This document shows positions 18,993 through 29,423 of a stretch of DNA of 64,000 nt, piece by piece (within the stretch, counting starts at the first letter, position 1; each line of letters begins with the position of its first letter). Under the pieces are notes generated by a model that saw only the letters and a list, made by a program, of their open reading frames with translations, was not told the origin of the DNA and ran no database searches. Source of the DNA: CAUZIZ01 sp965219005. GTDB taxonomy: Bacteria > Acidobacteriota > UBA6911 > RPQK01 > JAJDTT01. Where the stretch lies: the NCBI GenBank assembly GCA_965219005.1, contig CBDCMS010000003.1:248001-312000 (forward strand), in the 5' to 3' direction. The translations under genes and the position numbers were made by a program.

Positions 18993-19571
18993 ATGGGAAC
19001 TTACACCGCAGGTCTTACGCCTTTCGAGATTCAGCTGATGACACGTATCCAAAGAAGCGAAGAGGGAGCCTTCCAAGAGCTATTCGATCAGTTCCGTGGA
19101 AGAATCTATCGAACCGCTCTTAGAATTCTAAAGGAAGAGGAGTCGGCCTGGGACGCACTGCAGGAGACCTTCATCAACGTTTTTCGAGCTGCAAAGCGTT
19201 TCCGGGGAGATTCGAAGCTGGGCACTTGGATCAACAGAATTACCGTCAACGTCTGTCTGGAAATGATCCGCAAGAACAAGAAGCATCGCAATCAGACGGA
19301 TGAGGACATCTCAGAAGACGTCAATCTAGAGGATCGCTCGGCCTACACTCCCGAGGAGACTTTCCATAGCCAAGAGATCAGGGATCGAGTGCAGCTGGCA
19401 CTTAGCCAACTGAACCAGAGGCATGAGTCCGTCGTCCGTCTCCACGACCTTGAGGGATTCACAATTCGTGAGATCGCGCTCCAACTCGGCGTTGCCGAAG
19501 GAACGATCAAATCTCGTCTCTTCTACGGTCGGCAGGAACTCAAGAAGATCCTGGAACAGGCAGTCAGCTAG
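18993..19571 (+). CDS. ECF-type RNA polymerase sigma factor
   Basis: A 192-residue extracytoplasmic-function sigma factor. Region 2 is seen around EESAWDALQETFINVFRAA and the -10 recognition part in LGTWINRITVNVCLEMIRK; region 4 has the helix-turn-helix LEGFTIREIALQLGVAEGTI with the usual IKSRLFYGRQEL end. AAGGAGG stands five bases before the ATG. No anti-sigma factor gene follows, which suggests that control is by transcription through the sigma-54 promoter rather than by a membrane anti-sigma. Target genes are unknown. Confidence 0.94.
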   Translation: MGTYTAGLTPFEIQLMTRIQRSEEGAFQELFDQFRGRIYRTALRILKEEESAWDALQETFINVFRAAKRFRGDSKLGTWINRITVNVCLEMIRKNKKHRNQTDEDISEDVNLEDRSAYTPEETFHSQEIRDRVQLALSQLNQRHESVVRLHDLEGFTIREIALQLGVAEGTIKSRLFYGRQELKKILEQAVS

Positions 19572-19613
19572 CGTCATTCGCTCCAACGGCAGAATTGCCA
19601 GAATCCCTTTCTT

Positions 19614-19648
19614 CGTGTCGCTGAGTTCGATGAGACCTCAGCGACACG
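19614..19648 (+). terminator. Terminator-like hairpin after the ECF gene
   Basis: CGTGTCGCTGAG and CTCAGCGACACG pair perfectly over 12 bases with an 11-base loop, 43 bases after the ECF stop. No T run follows, so it may work as a Rho-assisted terminator or an mRNA 3' end stabiliser. Confidence 0.6.
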
Positions 19649-19779
19649 ATGTTTGTGGCTGATTGGCCCTGCCTTCCTCTCTCTTCAACGCCAGCCAGGT
19701 GTCCCCTTCCGGCGTGCTATAATTCGCAACCAGGGTTCGCACAGGAACAAATTCTTAGGGTTGGCGCCCAGAGCTGCGC

Positions 19780-19871
19780 CAGACTTGGTCTCGATGATCG
19801 AGCGGAACCACAGACGTAGGCGGTCCTACGCGGAGGATTCCGCAATTGAGAAGCGGCCGAAGATGGTGTGA
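19780..19871 (-). repeat. Dispersed palindromic repeat, copy 1
   Basis: Read on the minus strand, this begins CTTCACACCATCTTCGGCCG and runs for about 90 bases that match 41510-41600 on the plus strand at roughly 75-80% by eye. The middle holds a hairpin, CGTAGG/CCTACG, kept in both copies although the loop differs. It lies outside genes in both places. Confidence 0.7.
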
Positions 19872-19934
19872 AGGCGGTGCCGATACTGTGAAATCGTTCG
19901 TACGCGAGCCCTTGACAGGTGAACAAAAGCGAAC

Positions 19935-20698
19935 TTGAAACACTATCGACTCAGAGACACCGATAATACCGACACGCCGTCGATTCTCTTCGAGGTTAGG
20001 CTCGAGCTGCACGGACCGGGTACAGGTGCTCGGACGAGGGTTGTTTTCGAGGGACCTGGCTGGAGGATGCCGAGCTGAACTGGACCAATGACATGGTGGA
20101 GGCGGTTAATCACGAGGAGCTGGAGGAGTGTCTACCGCCTCAGCCGCTGTCGTGGCCGGACTCCCTGGATGACAAAATCATCCACTATGTGATGCGGCAG
20201 TACCGGCCCAAGATTTGGAAGAATTCCGAGGTCCAGTTGTACTCCAGCCCTAGAGAGAACCGCGAGGAGTTCATCGAACGCTGCCGCGAAAACCTTTCTG
20301 TGGAGCGTGACACTGCGTGGAAGCAGTTGACGGATGTACTCCATCATCGCTCGCTGGAGTTGGAGAAGAGGCTCCTCGAAAAGGTAGCTCAAGAGGATAT
20401 GGAAGTGAGAGTCCGCAGGACCTCCCTGATAGAGACTCTGTTCTGGAACCTGAGAGAGGACTGGAATCGGCTCTTCGTGCCTGACGGGCTGCCGCTTTAC
20501 CTCACAGAGGAAATCATACAGGTACCCATAGATCCAGACCTGCAAGAGGAGGTGCAGTCCTTCTGGCAAGATCTGGTTTCCAGGTATAACGAAATTCAGA
20601 ATAAGTACGAGCGGGACGCAGTTGACATCGAGCCCCATGAAGTTCACGTTAGCCGCTCGCAGGTCGAGATATCCTCGCGGGGGTTTCTCTGGTCTTGA
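19935..20698 (+). pseudogene. Unknown gene split by a frameshift near 20052
   Basis: From a TTG at 19935 one frame encodes a sensible segment ending in ARTRVVFEG; at 20051-20053 (a GGG run) the continuation jumps to the frame that carries GTWLEDAELNWTND and then about 200 more residues to 20698. One extra G would join the two parts into a protein of about 255 residues. The second part is helical, with an acidic and basic coiled-coil middle, and ends in EVHVSRSQVEISSRGFLWS, which recalls the C-terminal tails of some ATP-binding DUF87-like proteins; that resemblance is from memory and weak. If only the 20093 ATG is used the product is 201 residues. Either a base error or a recently broken gene. 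Confidence 0.6.
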
Positions 20699-20723
20699 GT
20701 GACGCCCTGTCTGGAAATCGAAA

Positions 20724-21875
20724 ATGAGTCGAGTCCTGGTCGCGATGAGCGGCGGTGTTGACAGTTCTGCGGCCGCACTACTTCTGAGGGACCAGGGGCA
20801 CGAGGTGGTGGGCTGCACAATGCAGCTCTGGGACTACCGAAGGAATCCCACCAAGGACGGGCAGGCCCAATTCGGCAGGTGTTGCTCCCTGGACGATGTT
20901 TACGATGCCCGCCGCGTGGCCGAGGCATTGGGTTTTCCCTTCTATGTGTTGAACCTGGAGAAAGAGTTCGAACGCCGCGTGGTCGAGCCCTTTATCGGTA
21001 ACTATCTCGAAGGACGAACCCCTTCACCGTGCATTCTGTGCAACACCTTCCTGAAGTTCGATCGGCTGCTACACTTCGCGCGACAGATCGGGGTTGAAAA
21101 GGTTGCCACGGGACACTATGTACGGCTTCTTCACGAGGGCAGCCAGGGTTACGTTCTCAAGCAAGGCAAGGATCTCTCGAAGGACCAATCCTATTTCCTC
21201 TTCGAGATCAACCAGCTCCAGCTCAAGCACCTCCTTTTCCCCCTCGGGAATTACGAGAAGGACACCATTCGCAAGATCGCCCTGGATAACCAGCTGGTTA
21301 CAGCCGACAAGCGCGACAGCCAGGAAATCTGCTTTGTCCCCGATCGCGATTACGCAGGATTCATCCGGCGCCACGCGGTGGAGGTCCAGAGTGATTTCGA
21401 ACTTCCGCTGGCCCAGAGCGAGAATCCGGGTCCAATCTTCTTCAAGGATGGAACCCGCCTTGGAACCCACCAGGGGCTCTTCAACTTCACGGTGGGACAG
21501 AGGCGCGGACTTGGGATCTCGCATCCCTGCCCACTCTACGTTCTTCGCCTGGATTCCTCTCAGAACGCCGTGGTGGTAGGGTACCGCGAGGATCTGTTTG
21601 GAAAGGGATTCATCGCTGACAAAGTGAACTGGGTAGCGGGTCCGCCTCCCGCAACTTCGTTGAGGGCTGCGGTAAAGGTGCGGTCGCGACATCAGGCGAG
21701 CCCGGCCAGGATTGTCTGCGAAGAACTAGAATCGAACAACCCTACGATGTCCTCGACCAAGCAGGTCCGTGTCACCTTTGACTCACCGCAAATGTCATTG
21801 ACGCCCGGTCAGGCGGCCGTCTTTTACCGGTCAGATCAGGTTCTCGGGGGTGGCTGGATTCGAGAGACCTTCTGA
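20724..21875 (+). CDS. mnmA: tRNA-specific 2-thiouridylase
   Basis: Adds sulfur to uridine-34 of Lys, Glu and Gln tRNAs, using ATP and a sulfur relay. The 383-residue protein starts with the PP-loop SGGVDSS; the catalytic cysteines are seen in CILCNTFLKF and in EICFVPDRDYAGF; VGQRRGLGIS in the C-terminal third is also typical. The ATG at 20724 is close after the preceding gene. It is followed by lpxB, whose open frame overlaps its end. Confidence 0.96.
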   Translation: MSRVLVAMSGGVDSSAAALLLRDQGHEVVGCTMQLWDYRRNPTKDGQAQFGRCCSLDDVYDARRVAEALGFPFYVLNLEKEFERRVVEPFIGNYLEGRTPSPCILCNTFLKFDRLLHFARQIGVEKVATGHYVRLLHEGSQGYVLKQGKDLSKDQSYFLFEINQLQLKHLLFPLGNYEKDTIRKIALDNQLVTADKRDSQEICFVPDRDYAGFIRRHAVEVQSDFELPLAQSENPGPIFFKDGTRLGTHQGLFNFTVGQRRGLGISHPCPLYVLRLDSSQNAVVVGYREDLFGKGFIADKVNWVAGPPPATSLRAAVKVRSRHQASPARIVCEELESNNPTMSSTKQVRVTFDSPQMSLTPGQAAVFYRSDQVLGGGWIRETF

Positions 21876-21972
21876 GCGTAGTCAGCCGCTTGTATGCTTG
21901 GTCCTTTGGGGGAGTTCAGGTTATCGCCCCAGCTTGATCGAAACTTCTCGGCGCAAACTCCATCAAACCGAT

Positions 21973-23142
21973 ATGCATGATCTGAGGTCCATTCTGGTGG
22001 TTACAGGTGAGACCTCTGGAGAGCAGCATGCAGCCGGTCTGATCGATGAAGTGAACCGGCAATGTCCCGATTTGTCAGTGGACTGGTTCGGAAGTGGTGG
22101 CGAGCGGATGTCCGAAGCCGGTGTCGAATTGCTGGCCGACGTTTCGCGGCTGGCGGCGATTGGACCCTGGGACGCCTTGTCCCTCCTCCCCGACTACATC
22201 AAGCTGTACCGGAGAATCCTGCGCGAAACCCGAAGGCGATGCCCCACGGTCGCAATCCTGGTGGACTTTCCTGAGTTCAATCTCAAGCTGGCTCGCCGCC
22301 TTAAGAAAATGGGCGTCTCCGTGTGTTACTTCATCGGTCCCCAGATTTGGGCCTGGCGGTCCTCCCGGGTCCGGCAGATCAGCCGCCACGTGGATCTGAT
22401 GCTGGTGGTGTTGCCGTTTGAGCAGGAATTCTATGAGCGACGCCAGGTCGCCGCTCGTTATGTGGGGAATCCCTCGGTGAGCCGCCTCAATCGCTCTTCG
22501 CCCGGAGAGATTGTCCCTCGTCGAGTGGAGGCCGGGCAACCCTTTCTGGTGGCCTTGTTTCCGGGCAGTCGCACCCAGGAGGTGCAGCGTATTCTGCCGG
22601 TCCTGCTGGATGCGGCGCTTCACATAACAGCTCACTGCCAAGTCTGCTTCTGGGTGGCACAGGCTCCCGGAGTCTCGGGTCGGCAACTGCTTGGAATCTA
22701 CGACTCCTGGCGGCAGAGAACCAACACCTCCCTGCCCTTGGAGATCCGCGAGGAGGGCGCTAGTCGCCTACTTCCACAGGTCGACTGTGCGATAATAAAG
22801 AGTGGAACTTCGACCCTGGAGGCAACGCTGTTTCAGATCCCGTTCGCCATGGTTTATCTCATGCCCTGGCCCATCTGGTTCTTGCTGAGACCCTTCGTCA
22901 GAACCCAAACCTATTGCCTCGCCAATCTGATTGCGGGTAAGACCATAGTTCCTGAATTCGTCCAGCGGCGAGCTACTGGAGAAAACATCGGGGGCTATGT
23001 GGTTCAGTTGCTCCTGGATGAGAAAAAACGTGAGACCGTGCGCGAGCAGCTCAAGCAAGCGGCAGACCGTCTGGGTCAGCAGGACGCCTACCGAGAAGCG
23101 GCAAAGTGCGTCCGGCAATCTTTTTTGGAGAAGCGGGGATGA
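21973..23142 (+). CDS. lpxB: Lipid A disaccharide synthase
   Basis: Joins UDP-2,3-diacylglucosamine and lipid X to make the lipid A disaccharide at the inner membrane face. Visible family motifs are VVTGETSGEQHAAGLI at the start, YFIGPQIWAWRSSRVRQI in the middle, FPGSRTQEV and KSGTSTLEATL. From the ATG at 21973 the protein is 389 residues, normal. The open frame reaches back to 21850, inside mnmA, but the extra 41 residues do not look like LpxB. It shows that the organism makes an outer membrane with lipid A. The stop overlaps the next start. Confidence 0.93.
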   Translation: MHDLRSILVVTGETSGEQHAAGLIDEVNRQCPDLSVDWFGSGGERMSEAGVELLADVSRLAAIGPWDALSLLPDYIKLYRRILRETRRRCPTVAILVDFPEFNLKLARRLKKMGVSVCYFIGPQIWAWRSSRVRQISRHVDLMLVVLPFEQEFYERRQVAARYVGNPSVSRLNRSSPGEIVPRRVEAGQPFLVALFPGSRTQEVQRILPVLLDAALHITAHCQVCFWVAQAPGVSGRQLLGIYDSWRQRTNTSLPLEIREEGASRLLPQVDCAIIKSGTSTLEATLFQIPFAMVYLMPWPIWFLLRPFVRTQTYCLANLIAGKTIVPEFVQRRATGENIGGYVVQLLLDEKKRETVREQLKQAADRLGQQDAYREAAKCVRQSFLEKRG

Positions 23143-25124
23143 AGAACAGGTTTTTATCGATCCTTTTCTTAAGCACCTGGGGGACCTCGGTGTGGGCTCA
23201 GAACGCACCAGAAGGCCCTCCCCTTATCGACGTAGAACACTACGACATCAAGGCGGAAGTCGATCCGGACGAGCGGTTTCTACAGGGGGAAGTGAAGGTC
23301 CGCTTCAAAGTGCTGAAAGACACTTTGAGCTTGCCCTTTGAACTGAATAGCCGTTTGAGCATTCTGGGGGTGACGGATGAGGAGGGAAAGCGCTATTCGA
23401 CTCGCTTCGACGACCTTAGAAGCCATGTCATGCGAGTTCAGGGACCGAAGGCGTTCCCTCCTGGAAGCGTCAGGACCCTTACCTTCAGCTTCGAAGGAAC
23501 ACTCGAGAGTGAAGAGTACGCGTTTCTGGACGTGGCGCGAAGCGAACGGGCCTTCATTGCCCCCGACGGAGCCACCCTTCTAACCGAAGGGCGTTGGTTC
23601 CCTCTTCACTCCTTTCCTTTGGATGCGGCGACTACCCACCTCAAGATAACGGTGCCTTTGGGATTCACGGTGGTGGCGCCGGGAAATCTGGAGTCGATCA
23701 CTACCGAGGGGGTCCACGAGGTCTTCACCTGGGTCAGTTCACAGCCCGTCACCCAGGTTCCTGTAATCCTGGCCCGTTTCTTCCGTCAGAAGTTCGAGGA
23801 GGGACCGGTTCCCCTTACCTTCTTTGTGACAGAGAACCACGAAGGTGACCTGAGCCCCTGGGCCCAGGAAATAAGCAAGATCCTGGAGTTCTTTGAGAGC
23901 GAATATGGAGGGCGGCCACTTTCCAAGTTACATCTTGCCGCAGTTGGCAACCTGACCCTGCCTTCCCACGGCTGCTTTGAGTTGATTCTGTTGGAGTCTG
24001 CGGTGCTCGATGCCCGATCGCTGCCGATTCTCGAACTGGCTACCCGGATAGCTCGGCACTGGTGGGGCTACTCGGTCACGATGGCGGGGGCCTCGGATGC
24101 ATTTCTCCAGGAAGGGTTCGCGACCTACGCCGCGCTCAGATACATGGAGGTCCGCTATGCCGACAGATTCCCGGCGCAGCTTGCGCGCCAGGCGGTCCGG
24201 GCCCTCAAGTACGAGAAAGGGGCTCCCATCACCCACGGCCTGGCACTGGAACTGGGATCGGCACAGTATGACTCCATCGTAGGAAGCAAGGGGGCCTGGG
24301 TTCTTTACATGTTGAGCCAGCTGGTTGGAAGAGAGGAGTTCAATTCCTACTTCAAGGACTGGTTCCAGGGCCGAAAGGGCAAAGCCACTCGGACTTCGGA
24401 TTTTGCTGACTTCGTGAAGACCAAGAGTGGCGATGACTACGGCTGGTTCTTTGTTCAATGGATAGAGTCGGTTGGGGTTCCTGAGTTTCGCGTCGATTAC
24501 ACCATTTTCAAGCTGAAGGACGGCACCTACACCATTCGCGGTCAAGTAAGACAGAACATCGATCTCTTCAGAATGCCTTCGGAGCTGGCCATCGAGACCA
24601 AGGGAGATCCGATCGAGAAGCAGCTTACGATCAACGGGAAAACAAGCTCCTTCAGGTACTCTCTGAAGGATGTGCCGGTGCGAGTGACCGTCGATCCCAA
24701 GGGGAAGATCCTCCATGACTCGCACAAGATGAGGGTGCTAGTGCACATTTCGTTGGGAGAGGAGTATCAGGAGAAGACCGAATTCGTCGCTGCCATTCGG
24801 GAATACGAAAAGGCTAACGAGCTGGATCCCCGTAGCTCCGTGGCTCTCTACAGGTTGGGCGAAGTCTATTTCCAGCAGCACAGTTATTCCAACGCCGCCA
24901 ACAGCTTTCGAGATGCCCTCAACGGGAACCTGAAACCGGAATGGGTCGAAACCTGGACCCACATCTACCTGGGAAAGATCTACGATATCCTGGGTCAGCG
25001 CGAGCGCGCCAAGTCTGAGTACCGAAAGGCGGTCAACAGCAAGAACGACTTCAATGGGGCTCAGGACGAGGCGAAAAGGTATCTTGATGAGGCCTACTCG
25101 AAGCCCCGCACCGTGATCGGATAA
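23139..25124 (+). CDS. M1-peptidase-like exported protein with lost zinc site, plus TPR
   Basis: A 661-residue protein. A signal peptide (1-20, cleavage after VWA) sends it out of the cytoplasm. The beta-rich N-terminal domain and the central domain follow the M1 aminopeptidase layout, but the zinc motif HExxH is replaced by RIARH (303-307, before WWG) and the GAMEN loop by SHGCFEL; only the later LQEGFATY with the third ligand Glu remains. About residues 555-640 form TPR repeats. It is therefore likely a non-catalytic scaffold or binding protein rather than a peptidase. It overlaps the lpxB stop by four bases; the start has GGAGAAGCGGGG upstream. Confidence 0.85.
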   Translation: MKNRFLSILFLSTWGTSVWAQNAPEGPPLIDVEHYDIKAEVDPDERFLQGEVKVRFKVLKDTLSLPFELNSRLSILGVTDEEGKRYSTRFDDLRSHVMRVQGPKAFPPGSVRTLTFSFEGTLESEEYAFLDVARSERAFIAPDGATLLTEGRWFPLHSFPLDAATTHLKITVPLGFTVVAPGNLESITTEGVHEVFTWVSSQPVTQVPVILARFFRQKFEEGPVPLTFFVTENHEGDLSPWAQEISKILEFFESEYGGRPLSKLHLAAVGNLTLPSHGCFELILLESAVLDARSLPILELATRIARHWWGYSVTMAGASDAFLQEGFATYAALRYMEVRYADRFPAQLARQAVRALKYEKGAPITHGLALELGSAQYDSIVGSKGAWVLYMLSQLVGREEFNSYFKDWFQGRKGKATRTSDFADFVKTKSGDDYGWFFVQWIESVGVPEFRVDYTIFKLKDGTYTIRGQVRQNIDLFRMPSELAIETKGDPIEKQLTINGKTSSFRYSLKDVPVRVTVDPKGKILHDSHKMRVLVHISLGEEYQEKTEFVAAIREYEKANELDPRSSVALYRLGEVYFQQHSYSNAANSFRDALNGNLKPEWVETWTHIYLGKIYDILGQRERAKSEYRKAVNSKNDFNGAQDEAKRYLDEAYSKPRTVIG

Positions 25125-25232
25125 CTTGAGGTCTCTTCTCCCCGTACTCGAGGTTGTGCCAGTCTGGAGATCCCCTCGGTGTTCCCCAAGGGGCCGCAAA
25201 GATTCCACAGAAAATCCACAGAAACAAAAAGG

Positions 25233-25261
25233 TTGCATCGCCTATCGGTAGACGTTAAGAT
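25233..25261 (+). promoter_or_regulatory. Probable 16S rRNA promoter
   Basis: TTGCAT, 17 bases, TAAGAT: a good sigma-70 type promoter about 70 bases before the 16S gene. Downstream at 25293 lies TCTTTGACAA, similar to the boxA antitermination element found in rRNA leaders. Confidence 0.6.
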
Positions 25262-25299
25262 AGGCGTTTCCCCGGACGACGGTCTTTGGGGAGATCTTT

Positions 25300-25320
25300 G
25301 ACAACTAGGCAGGATGGGAC
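25300..25320 (+). other. 16S processing stem, 5' arm
   Basis: These 21 bases (GACAACTAGG...GGGAC) are the reverse complement of 26901-26920 except for about one base and a one-base bulge. Such a long stem brings both ends of pre-16S RNA together for RNase III cleavage. Confidence 0.85.
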
Positions 25321-25328
25321 CTTGGAAA

Positions 25329-27066
<1,738 letters not shown>

Positions 27067-27350
27067 CTACCCGACCGGGTGGATCGTCAGGTCGGTCCGA
27101 GCGAAGTCGGCGCCCTTCGGAAGCAACGACTGTCCGAGCGATCAGAGCCTGATCGAGATCCAGGGGGACCACCGTGAGTCGTGCCTTGGAGATGAGTAGA
27201 TCGAGATCGCGACTCGATGATGATGGAGACCTCAACCAGGGTTGCACTCGAGGTGAAGCATGACTCAGCTTCCTCGATTGCCTCATTGACGCGTCGTCGT
27301 TCTGGCTCATTCTGAAGAATCGCAACCAGAGCAGACGTATCAATCACCAT
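27067..27350 (-). pseudogene. VapC-type PIN-domain toxin, decayed
   Basis: The start is clear: ATG at 27350 with MVIDTSALVAILQNEPE, the PIN-domain N terminus with its first catalytic Asp. After IIIES the reading frame must change to give RDLDLLISKARLTVVPLDLDQ, and after ARTVVAS it must change again to give KGADFARTDLTIHPVG and the stop at 27067. About 30 residues that carry the further acidic residues of the active site are missing between the last two pieces. So the RNase toxin is not functional. ATG overlaps the vapB stop. Confidence 0.85.
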
Positions 27351-27604
27351 CAGCCTGGAAGACCCCGGGAGTCATAACCGATGATCTCTTCGTCACTCGG
27401 TTTGTCCCGAGCTGGAAGAGAAGCGCAGTGGTAGGCAAGCTCGTCCAGTTCATCGGCGACCTGTCGGCCTGATCTGTCGCGATCGAGTCGCCGCAATCTC
27501 TCTCGTAGGGCCTTGGTGACCGCCTCGGTTTTCGTCTCCCCGGTGAGCCTGGCGAGTGTCTCGGCAAGGCGCTCAGCCTCAGTATTTCGAATGTTCAAAG
27601 CCAT
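27350..27604 (-). CDS. vapB: VapB-type antitoxin
   Basis: An 84-residue antitoxin. It begins MALNIRNTEAERLAETLARL, the usual N terminus of the VapB/PSK-type DNA-binding family, and the second half is an acidic and flexible toxin-binding tail. The ATG at 27604 has GAGGA five bases upstream; the longer open frame to 27826 is not used. Its stop overlaps the vapC start as in intact modules. Upstream, TGTAGC occurs twice 19 bases apart around the likely operator. The toxin partner is broken, so this may be a leftover. Confidence 0.8.
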   Translation of the reverse strand: MALNIRNTEAERLAETLARLTGETKTEAVTKALRERLRRLDRDRSGRQVADELDELAYHCASLPARDKPSDEEIIGYDSRGLPG

Positions 27605-27833
27605 ATTGTCCTCACGTGTAGCTAATTCACTACTATGTAGCATGAATCGGGCTCGCCGCTCAAAGGAGGTGGCAGGCTGCCGGATCGATGACACTTGGGA
27701 CGCTTGGTGCCGCCGTTTCGAGAGCCGTTGACGGCGTGCTAGACTAACGGAGAAGGAGACGTCCCGGGATAGCCGGTTCTTCTTCGCAGAGGAAACCTGA
27801 GGATGTATCAATCGTCCCAGGTTCAACGCCGGT

Positions 27834-27909
27834 GGGGGTATAGCTCAGCTGGAAGAGCACCTGCTTTGCAAGCAGGGGGTCGGCGGTTCGAGTCCGCTTA
27901 CCTCCACCA
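27834..27909 (+). tRNA. tRNA-Ala (TGC)
   Basis: A full cloverleaf: acceptor GGGGGTA pairs with TACCTCC and includes the G3-U70 pair that marks alanine tRNAs; the anticodon loop is TTTGCAA; CCA is encoded. In many bacteria this tRNA lies in the 16S-23S spacer; here it follows the 16S gene by 970 bases, beyond the vapBC remnant. Confidence 0.97.
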
Positions 27910-28119
27910 ATCTTTTCAATGGTTTATAGGATTTAGGTTGGGCATTCAACCTGAGTTCTTGCGCCCTGGGTAACGGAATGGGTAACAAACAAGGGATGCT
28001 TGCAGCGAAAGCCGATTGGTGTTTCACTCCTCCATCCAGACCGCTGGCTGTCCCTCCCATAAACCTCGCCCGCGTTGAACACGTTGAGTTTACACCCGAT
28101 CCGGTCCACGATAGCGCTC

Positions 28120-29139
28120 ATGATCTCAACGCTGTTCAGAACCCTTTACTCCGTCCTGGGAACCCACCGGAATCTGGCCCTGGAGAATCTCGCATTGCGG
28201 CAGCAGATCGCTGTCCTGCAGCGCTCCGTCAAACGTCCTCATCTGAAGAAGAGCGACCGACTCTTCTGGGTCTTGCTGTCCAGGATCTGGACGGACTGGG
28301 CCGAGATACTCACCATCGTGAAGCCCGAGACCGTCATCCGATGGCACCGAAAGGGCTTCAGGCTGTACTGGACCTGGAAGAGCCGTCGGAATCGAAAGGG
28401 TCGACCAGCCGTTGCGTCGGAGATCCGTGAGCTCATCCGCAAGGTATCCCGGGCCAACCCACGTTGGGGAGCGCCGAGGATACACGGGGAATTGCTCAAG
28501 CTTGGGATCGATATCTCTCAAACCGCCGTCTCCAAGTACATGATCCGTCACCGAAAGCCGCCATCGCAAGGCTGGAGGACGTTCCTCGACAACCACGTTG
28601 GGGACTTGGTTTCCGTTGACTTCTTCACTGTGCCCACGGTGACGTTCAGGGTCCTGTTCGTCTTCGTCATTCTGGCTCACGAGCGGAGACGGATCGTCCA
28701 TTTCAACGTGACTGAATCTCCCAGCGCGAAATGGACCGCACAGCAAATCGTCGCAGCATTTCCCTGGGACACCGCCCCGCGATATCTCCTCCGTGACCGC
28801 GACGGCGTCTACGGTTACGAGTTCGCCAGCCGTGTCGATCACATGGGCATCAAGGAAGTGAAGGCGGCTCCGCGATCACCTTGGCAGAATCCATACGTGG
28901 AACGCGTCGTGGGTACCCTGCGCCGGGACTGCATCGACCATGCGATCGTCTTCAACGAAACTCACCTGCGACGTCTTCTTCGAAGTTACCTCGTCTACTA
29001 TCACGAGTGCCGCACGCATTTGTCGCTGGAGAAGGACTCCCCGGAACCGAGGAAGGTGGAGTCGCCGGACCAAGGGAAGATCGTCGAGTTCCCGATGGTT
29101 GGCGGGCTTCATCACCGCTACTCACGGCTGGCAGCCTAG
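28120..29139 (+). CDS. DDE (integrase-core) transposase
   Basis: A 339-residue protein with an N-terminal helix-turn-helix region (LALENLALRQQIAVLQR) and an rve integrase core. The DDE residues are seen as VSVDFFTVP, LRDRDGVYG and SPWQNPYVERVVGTLRRD. This is a common group of single-gene transposases or integrases related to IS3/IS481. Start at ATG 28120; a TTG at 28075 is the other choice. No terminal inverted repeats could be found by eye, so the element's borders are not given. Length looks complete and could be active. Confidence 0.85.
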   Translation: MISTLFRTLYSVLGTHRNLALENLALRQQIAVLQRSVKRPHLKKSDRLFWVLLSRIWTDWAEILTIVKPETVIRWHRKGFRLYWTWKSRRNRKGRPAVASEIRELIRKVSRANPRWGAPRIHGELLKLGIDISQTAVSKYMIRHRKPPSQGWRTFLDNHVGDLVSVDFFTVPTVTFRVLFVFVILAHERRRIVHFNVTESPSAKWTAQQIVAAFPWDTAPRYLLRDRDGVYGYEFASRVDHMGIKEVKAAPRSPWQNPYVERVVGTLRRDCIDHAIVFNETHLRRLLRSYLVYYHECRTHLSLEKDSPEPRKVESPDQGKIVEFPMVGGLHHRYSRLAA

Positions 29140-29423
29140 CCTCTCTGCCATTCGGTCACGCGCGGAGACGTGCGTTTGGTCGGCTCCAATCTGTGCCTTT
29201 GCCCGGAGCTTGCTCAAGGACGGCCCGCAAAAAAACAGTTTGCGATTCAGGCCGTTCCTCGATCGCGGCCAACCACTCGGCCAACCGCCCGGGCCAATTG
29301 ATTTCGATAACGTAAAAGTGACCCGTTTTGGGGGCGAGTGATCGAGCAAAAGTGACCCACCCCAATCAGACCTCTGTTTTAGTCTGTTGTGATTGTAAAC
29401 GACAGACGGAACGGAGGTTATAG

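Larger units (their letters stand above)
19572..19934. other. Spacer with hairpin, extended -10 and dispersed repeat
   Basis: No convincing gene. It contains a 12-bp perfect inverted repeat (19614-19648), a TGCTATAAT extended -10 motif at 19715-19723 pointing right, and one copy of a dispersed repeat (about 19780-19871). Confidence 0.6.

Noticed and set aside
25200..25225. DnaA-box-like pair (TTCCACAG, AAATCCACAG) near the rRNA promoter
   Set aside because: Only two imperfect boxes, no dnaA, dnaN or AT-rich unwinding zone; not an origin.
27845..28060. Minus-strand frame over tRNA-Ala (SGLEPPTPCLQSRC)
   Set aside because: This is the well-known false translation of an antisense tRNA; the rest shows no integrase motif.
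28075..29311. Terminal inverted repeats for the DDE transposase
   Set aside because: I looked on both sides and found no convincing matching ends, so no element borders are given.
29156..29311. Minus-strand fragment WPGRLAEWLAAIEERPESQTV upstream of the IS21 left end
   Set aside because: It looks protein-like, but is too short and cut by the IS21 end; I could not assign it to a family.
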